A DNA stretch of 28,639 nucleotides from DAOUMU01 sp034409055 (GTDB lineage: Bacteria > Chloroflexota > Anaerolineae > 4572-78 > J111). The translations under genes and the position numbers were made by a program. Under the pieces are notes generated by a model. The model was not told the DNA's origin, searched no databases, and was given only the letters and a program-made list of their open reading frames with translations. The stretch is taken from the NCBI GenBank assembly GCA_034409055.1, contig DAOUMU010000578.1, forward strand, positions 1-28,639, given 5' to 3'. This document shows positions 7,617-15,285 of the stretch, piece by piece. Within the stretch, counting starts at the first letter, position 1; the number at the start of each line of letters is the position of its first letter.

Positions 7617-7641
7617 ACGTTTTAACGTCAGAACGTTTAAC
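7612..7641. terminator. Hairpin spanning both stop codons at a convergent junction
   Basis: GTTAAACGTT (7612-7621) and AACGTTTAAC (7632-7641) form a perfect 10-bp stem with a 10-nt loop. The stop codons of the SecD-like gene (7614-7616) and of ktrA (7637-7639, opposite strand) lie inside the two arms. It may act as a bidirectional terminator or mRNA end, but it is AT-rich with no long U-run, so this is tentative. Confidence 0.4.
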
Positions 7642-8392
7642 GCAGCTTCTCGCAATTGATCAACTGGCCCAACACGACCAAGGTATCATTTTCGTAAATG
7701 ATTTCGTCTGCACTGGGTGACACAATGACCTCGTCACCCCGGTGCATGGCCACGACGGTCAGCCCGTAACGTTGCCGTATTTCAGATTCCCTGAGGGATT
7801 TACCGACGAGATGCGTGGGGGTGACAATCTCGACGATGCCGGTATCGTCGCTTAGCTCCAGGAAGTCAACAAAATTAATCGAGGCCAGGCGGCGGGCCAG
7901 ACGTACGCCCGCTTCGTGTTCGGGTAGAATCACTTCGTCAGCCCCAACCCGTTGTAAGATGTCCTGTTGGGTGACCGTGCGAGCTTTGGTAATGACTCGT
8001 CGCGCCCCCAGCTTGCGTAAACTGACGGTGGCTAACAGATTAGCCTCAAAATCGGTACCGATACACACCACACCGGTGTCGAAAGACCCCGCCCCGACCT
8101 CGCGCAAGGCATCGATGTCGGTGGCATCCAGTTGGATGACGTGGGGTAGTACATGAGAAACTTGCTGCACGCGCTTGATATCCGAATCGATGGCCATGAC
8201 ATCGTGCTCGTAGGCGTTTAAAGTCATAGCCAGGCTGGTGCCAAAGCGTCCCAAGCCAATCACAATAAATTCGTTGGTGTGGTTTGTCCCATTAAAATGG
8301 CGGACGATACTGTTGGCTCCTGTTCGCCAGGAGGCCAGTTGTTTTAAACTGTGCCAGATACGTTTTGGCCACGAGGAATTTTGATTTGACAT
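7637..8392 (-). CDS. ktrA: Cytosolic RCK gating subunit of K+ uptake (KtrA/TrkA type)
   Basis: The 251-residue protein has an RCK_N Rossmann domain (IGLGRFGTS at about 45-53, acidic end of the second strand in VMAIDSD) and an RCK_C domain (about 165-251; GIVEIVTPTHLVGKSLRES, DTLVVLGQ). Such subunits form octameric rings that bind NAD(H) or ATP/ADP and gate a Trk/Ktr channel in the membrane. About 38 residues precede the Rossmann domain, a basic, Trp-containing extension (SWPKRIWHSLKQLASWR) not usual in KtrA. It could be amphipathic and membrane-associated. It lies 34 bp after ktrB, in the same direction, as expected for a ktrBA operon driven from the divergent promoter at about 9850. Confidence 0.9.
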   Translation of the reverse strand: MSNQNSSWPKRIWHSLKQLASWRTGANSIVRHFNGTNHTNEFIVIGLGRFGTSLAMTLNAYEHDVMAIDSDIKRVQQVSHVLPHVIQLDATDIDALREVGAGSFDTGVVCIGTDFEANLLATVSLRKLGARRVITKARTVTQQDILQRVGADEVILPEHEAGVRLARRLASINFVDFLELSDDTGIVEIVTPTHLVGKSLRESEIRQRYGLTVVAMHRGDEVIVSPSADEIIYENDTLVVLGQLINCEKLR

Positions 8393-8426
8393 GAGAATAT
8401 ACTCCCAGGGGGCTGGTGGACTGCTT

Positions 8427-9809
8427 TTAGCCGATGATAATTCTTTCTTCTGGATAATGGATTAAGGTTTGACGGCGCCGTTGGGCCAGGGCCACCACCA
8501 AGGTCAGGGGACCCAACCGTCCCCAAAACATAGTAAAGGCAAGCCAGGCTCTGCCCGCTGAGCTAAAGCCATCGGTAATACCCAGTGAATAGCCGGTATT
8601 GGAAAAGGCACTCATCACTTCAAAGGCGACGGGAAATAGATCTCCCTCACCCGACAGGATCAGGATTAAAGTCACCCCAATTACCAACACCGTTGATACG
8701 GTCAGGATAGCCACCGCTTTAAAGATGGTTTCTGTTGGTAAGGTGCGCTCAAAAATGCGGACATCTCGATAGCCACGCACAATCGCGAACAGCGTCACCA
8801 GCACCACGGCCACCGTACTGATACCGACGCCCCCCCCCATAGAGGCCGGTGCGCCACCAATAAACATCCAAATGAGCAGAATGAATTGGCTGGCCTGACC
8901 CAGGTCGGATAGGGGAATAAGGGTCAGGCCGGCGGTGCGACTGGAAACAATGGTAAAAAAGGCGATTAACCAGCGTTCGCCAAGCGGTAAAACCGATAAG
9001 GCATGGCCCTCGACAAAAGCTTCATCGATCATGACCAGCACCGTGCCAATCACGATCAGGAACAGGGTAAACGGCAAGACCAGGCGGGTATGGAGCGACA
9101 GATGCCGCTCCCGAGGCCAGGTGATTATGTCGTAAATCACCGTAATGCCCAGAGTACCGATCGTGATCAGCAGGCTCATAACAATGATGATGGTCGGATT
9201 ATCTCTGGTGGCTAGCAAAATGGGGTCATCCAGACCCTTGAATAAATCAAAGCCGGCATTACAGAAGGCCGAAATGGCGTGGAAAATCGAATAATAAGCG
9301 GCCTTCTGCCAACTCATAACCTGGACCCACTGGGTAAACATAAAAACAGCCCCAATCAGTTCAATGACCACCGTAATGAGCAAAACGGTCAAGGTGAGCT
9401 GAACCACCCCTTTACTGGCCTCAACGCCCAGGGTTTGGCGTAGCAAAGTTCGCTCGTAAATGGTCACCCGTCGTCCAATCAATCTGAACAGCACCACCGA
9501 CAGGGTGATAAAGCCAACCCCACCCACCTGGATCAAAAAGAGAATCACAATTTCGCCAAAGGTGGAAAAGGTCGGTTCGGTCCCAACCACGACCAGGCCG
9601 GTGACCGTGGTGGCCGAGGTGGCTGTAAACAGGGCTTCAAGCCAGGTAAGCCGGCCGGGGGTTTGGGTAGCGACCGGCAAGGTCAGCAGCATGGTGCCGG
9701 TCAGGATGATCAGGGCAAAACCGAGCACCAATATTTTTGAGCCTCGGGCCGGTGATGGTTTTCTAACGCGCTCGAGATGGTGTTGACGAACTTGTCTGTA
9801 GTGAAACAC
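8427..9809 (-). CDS. ktrB: K+ uptake channel subunit, KtrB/TrkH family
   Basis: The 460-residue integral membrane protein belongs to the superfamily of K+ transporters with four membrane-pore-membrane repeats. Four pore loops are visible, each with the selectivity-filter glycine: TSATTVTGLVVVG, AFCNAGFDLF, SSRTAGLTLI and AFSNTGYSLG. The gate-forming small-residue stretch GGAPASMGGGVG is in the third repeat. The length of about 450 residues and the lack of the extra N-terminal helices of TrkH favour KtrB. GTG 9809 is preceded by GAGAGGA at good spacing, and an about 20-nt leader follows the divergent promoter. The N-terminus (residues 1-25) is basic. It partners with the RCK protein encoded just downstream and works at the cytoplasmic membrane, typically Na+-dependent in characterised KtrB proteins. 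Confidence 0.93.
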   Translation of the reverse strand: MFHYRQVRQHHLERVRKPSPARGSKILVLGFALIILTGTMLLTLPVATQTPGRLTWLEALFTATSATTVTGLVVVGTEPTFSTFGEIVILFLIQVGGVGFITLSVVLFRLIGRRVTIYERTLLRQTLGVEASKGVVQLTLTVLLITVVIELIGAVFMFTQWVQVMSWQKAAYYSIFHAISAFCNAGFDLFKGLDDPILLATRDNPTIIIVMSLLITIGTLGITVIYDIITWPRERHLSLHTRLVLPFTLFLIVIGTVLVMIDEAFVEGHALSVLPLGERWLIAFFTIVSSRTAGLTLIPLSDLGQASQFILLIWMFIGGAPASMGGGVGISTVAVVLVTLFAIVRGYRDVRIFERTLPTETIFKAVAILTVSTVLVIGVTLILILSGEGDLFPVAFEVMSAFSNTGYSLGITDGFSSAGRAWLAFTMFWGRLGPLTLVVALAQRRRQTLIHYPEERIIIG

Positions 9810-9836
9810 TGGTGATTTCCTCTCTTGTTCAATTCG

Positions 9837-9898
9837 ATTCTAGCATGGCCCATAGAGCAGGTCAATTAATTGACGGGAGGAAACAATGGGCCTAGAAT
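9837..9898. promoter_or_regulatory. Symmetric divergent promoter sharing one -35 palindrome
   Basis: The 14-bp palindrome GTCAATTAATTGAC (9861-9874) supplies both -35 boxes. Leftward: TTGACC (complement of 9860-9865), 17-nt spacer, TAGAAT (complement of 9837-9842) serves ktrBA. Rightward: TTGACG (9870-9875), 17-nt spacer, TAGAAT (9893-9898) serves the sensor kinase operon. The spacers carry matching arms GGCCCAT (9847-9853) and ATGGGCC (9886-9892), so the whole region is a near-mirror. Predicted leaders are about 20 nt leftward and about 40 nt rightward. Confidence 0.7.
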
Positions 9899-9945
9899 GG
9901 CCTTAACGTCATAAATCGGGGTTGAAATCCAGAAGGAATGTTTAG

Positions 9946-11820
9946 GTGGAACTGAGAAGGAAAATACTGGCCGGGTATGGGCTTGTTCTGGGCCTGGTGG
10001 TTATCGTCTGTGTCTGGGCGGTGATCAACCTGTACCAATTGGGGAGGGCCAGTGAAGCGATCTTGCAGGAAAATTACCGCAGTATTCTGGCAGCGGAGAA
10101 CATGATTAATGCCTTGGAGCGACAGGACAGTGGCCTCTTATTGCTTATGCAGGGTTATCAAGATGAGGGTACGGAGCAGTTCCGGGCGAATGAGGTTGAA
10201 TTTTTGCAATGGCTCAGTCGGGCCAAAGACAATATTACCTTTGAGGGTGAAGAACAGACGTTGAAAACCATCGAGGAGGAGTATCTGGCCTTCATGGAGA
10301 CTTCTGCGCGACTGTCAGAGATTCGATTGATAGAGTCGCCGGAGGCATCAAGCTACTATCATGAAACGGTGCTGCCCAAGTTTAAACTGGTGCGCGATAC
10401 CTGTATCGTTTTGCGGGAAGCCAATCAGCAGGTCATGCTGTCGGCTTCAGAGCGGGCCCAGACTGTTTCGGTGCGGGCCATCTGGTCGATGACAATCCTT
10501 GGCCTGGGCGTGGCCAGTCTGGGGTTAATTTTCAGTCTGCTGCTCTCTAACATTTTGGTGCACCCGCTCAAGGAGATGACGCAGGCCACCGAACGGATTG
10601 CCGAAGGTGATTACGACGTGACCATTACGGCCAAATCCAATGATGAGTTGAGCCGTCTGGCCCGGGAAATCATGACTATGAGCCGTAAGCTCAAGGTTTT
10701 TCACGAGCTTAATGTGAGCCAGATGTTGACCGAGAAACGACGGAGCGAGGCCGTCATTCGTAGTATCACCGATGGCCTGATTGTGGTTGATGATACGTTC
10801 AAGATCATCGCCATCAATCCGATGGCGGCCCGCATTCTGAGGACCGAACTGGATCAGGCCCAGGGTAAGCACTTCTTCGATGTCGTTGAAAACCGGGAGC
10901 TTTATGAGTACATGAAAACCGTGGCCGAAACCGGCCAGCCACCGCAGATCGACGAGGGAGGCTCAACCTTTGCCATTAGGAACGGTGATCAGACCCTGTA
11001 TTACCATTTTTCAATTACCCCGGTTAAAACTGAACAAGATCAGATGCTGGGAGTGGTTCTTTTATTACAGGATGTAACCAAGTTGAAGGAGTTGGATCGC
11101 CTCAAGAGCGAGTTTGTCATCACCGCCTCCCATGAACTACGGACACCTTTGACCAGCATTGCTATGAGTATTGGCTTGCTGATGGAAGATGCGGTCCAGG
11201 CACTATCGGAGAGGGATCAGGAACTATTGCAGGCGGCCCAGGAAGATGTCCAGCGCCTGCAGGCCCTGGTGAACAATCTCCTTGATCTCTCAAAAATCGA
11301 GGCGGGCCGGATGGAGATCGAATTTGAGTCGGTCAGCGTTTCATTCCTGGCCAACAGAGCCATCTCCGTATTGGCTTCGCAAGCTGAGGAGAAAGGAATT
11401 GAGCTAAGCCAGCAGATACCGGATGACTTACCGCATGTGAGAGCCGGTCCAAATAAAATGACCTGGGTTTTAACCAATCTGATGGCCAATGCCATCCGCT
11501 ATACGAATCCGGGCGGTCACGTTCGGGTCTCGGCCAGGCCGGTGGGTGATTTTATGTATGTATCTGTAGCTGATGATGGAATCGGCATTCCCCTGGAATA
11601 CCAATCAAAAATTTTTGATAAATTTGTCCAGGTCAAGAGCGACAAAGCAGTGGGTGGGAGTGGTTTGGGGCTGGCTATTTGTAAGGAGATTGTCAAGGCA
11701 CATGGCGGTACTATCTGGGTTGACTCTAAACCAGGGCAGGGCAGCACCTTTACCTTTACCTTACCAATTGTGGCCAACACCCGTCCCAATCAGTTGAAAG
11801 GAGAAAATGAATATGCCTGA
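9946..11820 (+). CDS. Membrane sensor histidine kinase (4HB-HAMP-PAS-HisKA-HATPase)
   Basis: The 624-residue kinase has TM1 at about 8-30, an extracytoplasmic helical sensor of the four-helix-bundle type (about 32-175), TM2 at about 178-201 and a HAMP linker (about 200-252; PLKEMTQATERIAEGDYDV). A PAS domain follows (about 265-375; VIRSITDGLIVVDD), then HisKA with the phospho-accepting His396 in SHELRTPLTSI, and HATPase_c (about 490-612) with the N-box (MANAIRYT), DDGIGIP and GGSGLGLAI. GTG 9946 is preceded by AGAAGGA, 8 nt away. It is the first gene of a five-gene run with the response regulator and a Trk K+ system, so it probably senses K+, osmotic or energy status. That role is inferred from position only; it lacks the KdpD-type N-terminal domains. 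Confidence 0.93.
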   Translation: MELRRKILAGYGLVLGLVVIVCVWAVINLYQLGRASEAILQENYRSILAAENMINALERQDSGLLLLMQGYQDEGTEQFRANEVEFLQWLSRAKDNITFEGEEQTLKTIEEEYLAFMETSARLSEIRLIESPEASSYYHETVLPKFKLVRDTCIVLREANQQVMLSASERAQTVSVRAIWSMTILGLGVASLGLIFSLLLSNILVHPLKEMTQATERIAEGDYDVTITAKSNDELSRLAREIMTMSRKLKVFHELNVSQMLTEKRRSEAVIRSITDGLIVVDDTFKIIAINPMAARILRTELDQAQGKHFFDVVENRELYEYMKTVAETGQPPQIDEGGSTFAIRNGDQTLYYHFSITPVKTEQDQMLGVVLLLQDVTKLKELDRLKSEFVITASHELRTPLTSIAMSIGLLMEDAVQALSERDQELLQAAQEDVQRLQALVNNLLDLSKIEAGRMEIEFESVSVSFLANRAISVLASQAEEKGIELSQQIPDDLPHVRAGPNKMTWVLTNLMANAIRYTNPGGHVRVSARPVGDFMYVSVADDGIGIPLEYQSKIFDKFVQVKSDKAVGGSGLGLAICKEIVKAHGGTIWVDSKPGQGSTFTFTLPIVANTRPNQLKGENEYA

Positions 11821-12481
11821 TCCGGGAATACTAATTGTCGATGATGAGAAAAATATCCGGCTGACGGTGACCCGGGCGCTGGAACCTTTGGGGTATGAGA
11901 TAAGCTCGGCCGTTAATGGCGAGGAGGCCCTCCAGAAATTAAAAGAGCAGGCATTTGGCCTGATCCTGTTGGACCTCAGAATGCCGGGTATGGATGGCAT
12001 GGAGGTTTTGCGGCAGGTGGTTAAACTACGCCCGGATATTCGGGTCATCATTCTCTCGGCTCACGGGACGATTGAAAATGCGGTCGAAGCCATTAAGTTG
12101 GGGGCCGTTGATTTCATTCAGAAGCCATTTGCGCCCCAGGAACTGCGAGACATCGTTACCCAGGTGATTGATCGGGACAAGATCGAAGCGGCCCAGGCCT
12201 CGGACTACGATACCCATCTGGCCCTGGTCAAACGTTGTATGAGTGGCCGGCACTTTGAGGCCGCCATGGAGCACGCCAGGCAGGCTATTGGGATCGATCC
12301 CTCACGACCGGAGGCCTTCAACCTGATCGGTGCGTTACATGAGATTGAGGGGGACTCGGTGGAGGCCATGAAAAACTACCGCGTGGCCCTGGACCTTGAC
12401 CCGACCTACGAACCGGCCTGGCAGAACCTGAGACGGCCTAAAAAAGCGCCCCAAGACCGGACTAAAATCAATCTAGGTTAG
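11813..12481 (+). CDS. Response regulator: receiver domain plus TPRs, no DNA-binding domain
   Basis: The 222-residue protein has a complete receiver domain (1-120): acidic pair D10/D11, phospho-acceptor D54 in ILLDLRMPG, S82 and K104 in FIQKPF. In place of a DNA-binding output domain, residues about 138-205 form two TPR-like helical pairs (LVKRCMSGRHFEAAMEHARQ, then AIGIDPSRPEAFNLIG and NYRVALDLDPTYEPAW). Output is therefore likely by protein-protein contact, perhaps with a Trk component or another kinase. ATG 11813 sits 9 nt after AAAGGAG. ATG 11807, two codons upstream, is only 3 nt from that site and less favoured. It overlaps the kinase gene by 8 bp, showing translational coupling. Confidence 0.9.
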   Translation: MPDPGILIVDDEKNIRLTVTRALEPLGYEISSAVNGEEALQKLKEQAFGLILLDLRMPGMDGMEVLRQVVKLRPDIRVIILSAHGTIENAVEAIKLGAVDFIQKPFAPQELRDIVTQVIDRDKIEAAQASDYDTHLALVKRCMSGRHFEAAMEHARQAIGIDPSRPEAFNLIGALHEIEGDSVEAMKNYRVALDLDPTYEPAWQNLRRPKKAPQDRTKINLG

Positions 12482-12488
12482 TTTTCAT

Positions 12489-12914
12489 ATGCTTCCCTAT
12501 CAATATATCGTCATTGTTGGCTGTGGCCGGTTGGGCTCGATGCTGGCCAATCGCTTGAGTAGCCTGGGCAGCAGTGTGGTGGTCATTGACTGGAACGAGG
12601 CCGCTTTTGATAATCTTTCGACCGAATTTAGTGGCTTCCAGGTTACGGGTGATGCCACGGAACTGGCTGTCCTGCGGAGTGCCAAGACCGATAAGGCCGA
12701 CTGCTTGCTGGCCACGACTGAGCGTGATAATGTGAACCTGATGGTGGCCCAGGTGGCCAAAACCGTTTTCAAGGTACCCAAAGTCATGGCCCGCATTTTT
12801 AATCCGGCCCGGGAGACGGTTTATCGCCAGTTTGGCATCGAAACGATTAGCTCGACCAAGCTCTTGGCCGAAGCTTTTCTGCAAGATTTGCAAGCCCCGT
12901 CTGAGGGAGCGTAA
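12489..12914 (+). CDS. trkA: TrkA-type RCK_N-only K+ uptake subunit
   Basis: The 141-residue protein is a single RCK_N Rossmann domain. It has a canonical glycine motif VGCGRLGSMLA (residues 10-20), an acidic second-strand end (VVVID) and the conserved GDAT turn (VTGDATELAVLRSA). There is no RCK_C domain after about residue 130. Characterised TrkA proteins are tandem RCK_N-RCK_C duplications of about 450 residues, so this corresponds to one N-terminal half without its regulatory C-domain. It lies 7 bp after the response regulator and 5 bp before a second TrkA-like gene. The likely role is NAD(H) or nucleotide-dependent gating of the TrkH encoded two genes downstream, as part of a heteromeric ring. 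Confidence 0.88.
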   Translation: MLPYQYIVIVGCGRLGSMLANRLSSLGSSVVVIDWNEAAFDNLSTEFSGFQVTGDATELAVLRSAKTDKADCLLATTERDNVNLMVAQVAKTVFKVPKVMARIFNPARETVYRQFGIETISSTKLLAEAFLQDLQAPSEGA

Positions 12915-12919
12915 GAAAG

Positions 12920-13585
12920 ATGAGAGTGATCCTGATTGGCGGCGGTAAGACGGTTTATTTTCTGGCCAAGCAATTTATCAGCAAGGGATATCATCTGACC
13001 ATTGTCAATCGAGACCCGGCTGAAGCTAAAATGCTGTCTCGCCAGATCAGGGCCACCGTGATTCTGGGTGAGGGCAGCGATCCGGCTGTGCTCGAGGAAG
13101 CCGGGGCGCGTCGGGCCGATGTGGTGCTGTCTTTAACTCCTCACGATCCGGATAATCTGGTGGCCTGCCAGATTGCCCGGCAAATGTACGGAGTGCCCCG
13201 GACCATTGCCCTGGTCAATGACCCGGAAAATGAAGAAATCTTTTGCCAACTGGGCGTAACGGTGGCCTTCTCGGCCACCCGAATTATTGCCATCCTGATC
13301 GAAGAACAGGCCGGTTTTGAAGACATTACCAACCTGATTCCGGTGGCCGAGGGGCGGGTCAATGTGACCGAATTGGCCTTGCGTGAAGGGGCACCCGCGG
13401 CCGATAAAAGTCTGCAGGAGCTAAACTTACCGGGGGATAGTCTGGTGGCCTGTATTATTCGGGAGGGCCAGGTGATTGTGCCCCAAGGTTCAAGCCGGTT
13501 GCAGGTGGGCGATCGTTTGATTCTGATTACGCTGCCTGAAAACTACGGAGCAGTTCTCCGTATCTTAGTCGGTGAAGAGGCATAA
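12920..13585 (+). CDS. trkA: TrkA-type RCK_N-RCK_C subunit with altered glycine motif
   Basis: The 221-residue protein has RCK_N (about 1-135) and RCK_C (about 140-221; VNVTELALREGAPAADKSLQEL, GDRLILITLPE). Its dinucleotide motif reads IGGGKTVYFLA, so the third glycine of GxGxxG is replaced. The residue ending the second strand is Asn (TIVNRD) rather than Asp/Glu. This suggests ligand binding different from that of the preceding RCK_N protein, possibly a phosphorylated or nucleotide triphosphate ligand, or none. The start ATG follows a GTAAGAAAG sequence and is 5 bp after the previous stop. The 9-bp gap to trkH supports one operon. Together the two proteins look like a TrkA whose halves are separate genes. 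Confidence 0.9.
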   Translation: MRVILIGGGKTVYFLAKQFISKGYHLTIVNRDPAEAKMLSRQIRATVILGEGSDPAVLEEAGARRADVVLSLTPHDPDNLVACQIARQMYGVPRTIALVNDPENEEIFCQLGVTVAFSATRIIAILIEEQAGFEDITNLIPVAEGRVNVTELALREGAPAADKSLQELNLPGDSLVACIIREGQVIVPQGSSRLQVGDRLILITLPENYGAVLRILVGEEA

Positions 13586-13594
13586 ACAGTTCCG

Positions 13595-15097
13595 GTGCGC
13601 TATTCTGAATTTCTGGACCAACGCTATAAAGCGATTGTCGGTTATACGGGCCTGATTAGCCTGATTATCGGCCTCTTAATCCTCTCCCCTCTCCTGCTCC
13701 TCATAGTCTATCACCAGGAAGTGGCTGTAGCCTGGGCTTTCCTCTTGCCCGGTCTGATCCTGATCCTGCCCGGCGGGGCGCTCTGGCGTCTGCTAACCCC
13801 TCGCCCAAGCGTCAGCCTGACCAAGCAGGAAGGGGCGGTTATTATTGTGCTGGCCTGGCTGCTGGCTATTCTGGTCGGGGCGATTCCTTTTGTCGCGGCC
13901 AGCGGATTGAATTTTACTCAGGCGGTTTTTGAAGCCACCAGCGGCTGGACCACGGCCGGTTTGTCTGTGGTCGATGTTCGCCAGGCATCGCCCTTAGTTC
14001 TATTTTATCGCAGCGTCATTCAGTTGGCCGGGGGGGCCGGCCTGGCCATTATCATGCTCAGTGCCCTGGCCGGACCGGTGGGGCCCGGTCTAACCATCGC
14101 CGAGGGGCGCGGTGAACAGCTCTTGCCGAATGTACGACGGTCGGCTAAGCTGGTGCTGACTATGTATGCCGGCTACGTGGTGATCGGTATCCTGGCTTTG
14201 CGTCTGGCCGGTATGAGCTGGTTCGACGCTATCAACCATGCCTTTGCGGCCCTATCCACCGGTGGTTTTTCCACCCGGGCCGAGTCGATCGGCTATTGGG
14301 ATAGCCCCCTCATCGAGGCGGTGATCATTGTGCTGATGCTCCTGGGAACTTTGAATTTTTTAACGGCCTACACCTTGCTCCAGCGAAATTTCAAGGCAGT
14401 GGTTCGCAACGGCGAGGTTCGGTTATCGGCGCTGCTGATCTTGCTCGGAGGAGGGGTGTTGTTTTTGGGGGTGACGCTTGGCCTCTATCCTGCCCTGCAA
14501 AAAGCGATCCGGGTTGCGGTTTTTGAGACGGTGACGGGATTATCGACCACCGGTTTTTCCACCGTCGATTACCGGGAATGGAATAGCCTTGGCTGGCTGG
14601 TGCATGTTATGCTTATGCTCATTGGGGGTGGTACCGGTTCTACGGCCGGGGGGATTAAGCAATACCGCATCTACGTCTTGTATAAGGGGTTAGTCTGGGA
14701 GTTCCGGCGGATGTTTCTGCCGCGCAGGGTGGTGACCGAACCGGATGTGTGGCAGGGAGAACAGCGACAATTCCTCAGCGATCGCCACCTGCGCCAGACC
14801 AGCCTGTTCGTGTTCCTCTACCTGGTGATTTTCGCCCTTGGTAGCGGCATTCTCATTGCTTATGGCTATTCCATTAGAGACAGTTTTTTTGAGTTTGCCA
14901 GTGCTCTCAGCACGGTCGGCGTTTCCGTGGGGGTCACCGCCGCAGATGCTCCCTCGGGCGTATTATGGACAGAAACCGTGGCCATGTTCCTGGGCCGGCT
15001 TGAGTTCTTCACGGTCGTGGTGGGCCTGGGCAAACTGTTGACCGATTTGCCGGCAATGCTGCGAGTAGCTTTTCATTCACCGGTTAAACGATTGTAA
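13595..15097 (+). CDS. trkH: TrkH-type K+ uptake membrane subunit
   Basis: The 500-residue protein has extra N-terminal membrane helices (residues about 15-70) before the four membrane-pore-membrane repeats, as in TrkH. The selectivity-filter loops are GWTTAGLSVVD, ALSTGGFSTRAES, GLSTTGFSTVDY and ALSTVGVSVGVTA. The intramembrane gate region GGGTGSTAGGIK is well conserved and is followed by a basic cytoplasmic segment (FRRMFLPRRVV). GTG 13595 is the start; the translation begins MRYSEFLDQRYKAIVGYTG. It is the last gene of the kinase-regulator-trkA-trkA-trkH run and is expected to import K+ under control of the RCK partners. It is not closely similar to the KtrB in the opposite arm, so the locus holds two different K+ uptake channels. 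Confidence 0.94.
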   Translation: MRYSEFLDQRYKAIVGYTGLISLIIGLLILSPLLLLIVYHQEVAVAWAFLLPGLILILPGGALWRLLTPRPSVSLTKQEGAVIIVLAWLLAILVGAIPFVAASGLNFTQAVFEATSGWTTAGLSVVDVRQASPLVLFYRSVIQLAGGAGLAIIMLSALAGPVGPGLTIAEGRGEQLLPNVRRSAKLVLTMYAGYVVIGILALRLAGMSWFDAINHAFAALSTGGFSTRAESIGYWDSPLIEAVIIVLMLLGTLNFLTAYTLLQRNFKAVVRNGEVRLSALLILLGGGVLFLGVTLGLYPALQKAIRVAVFETVTGLSTTGFSTVDYREWNSLGWLVHVMLMLIGGGTGSTAGGIKQYRIYVLYKGLVWEFRRMFLPRRVVTEPDVWQGEQRQFLSDRHLRQTSLFVFLYLVIFALGSGILIAYGYSIRDSFFEFASALSTVGVSVGVTAADAPSGVLWTETVAMFLGRLEFFTVVVGLGKLLTDLPAMLRVAFHSPVKRL

Positions 15098-15116
15098 CGT
15101 CGGTCGAAGGGTATAT

Positions 15117-15242
15117 AGTGAAGCAGATTTGTTACGGGCCTATCCGACGCTACGCACGAAAGATTTAGCAAATGCCTGGGCTTATGCTCGCTCACATATG
15201 GCTGAAATCGAGCAGCAAATCCGTGAAAACGAGGCAGCCTGA
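15117..15242 (+). pseudogene. Remnant of a DUF433-like gene
   Basis: In the 188-bp gap after trkH, an open frame of 41 codons ending at TGA 15240-15242 reads SEADLLRAYPTLRTKDL, then NAWAYARSHMAEIEQQ. This resembles the C-terminal half of DUF433 proteins (typically about 75-80 residues, often antitoxin-like), with the characteristic LxxYPxLxxxDLxxAxxYA pattern. The N-terminal half is missing and no convincing start or ribosome site is present. I read it as a decayed gene, possibly left by turnover of a toxin-antitoxin pair. Confidence 0.45.
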
Positions 15243-15285
15243 AATATGGTTCGGCTTTTTCTATCCTTAATAGGTATACAACAAT

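Noticed and set aside
9886..9906. Mini reading frame MGLEWP with an apparent ribosome site GGGAGGA upstream of the sensor kinase
   Set aside because: It lies in the spacer and -10 of the rightward promoter (TTGACG-17-TAGAAT). Transcription would begin at or after its stop codon, so it is unlikely to be translated.
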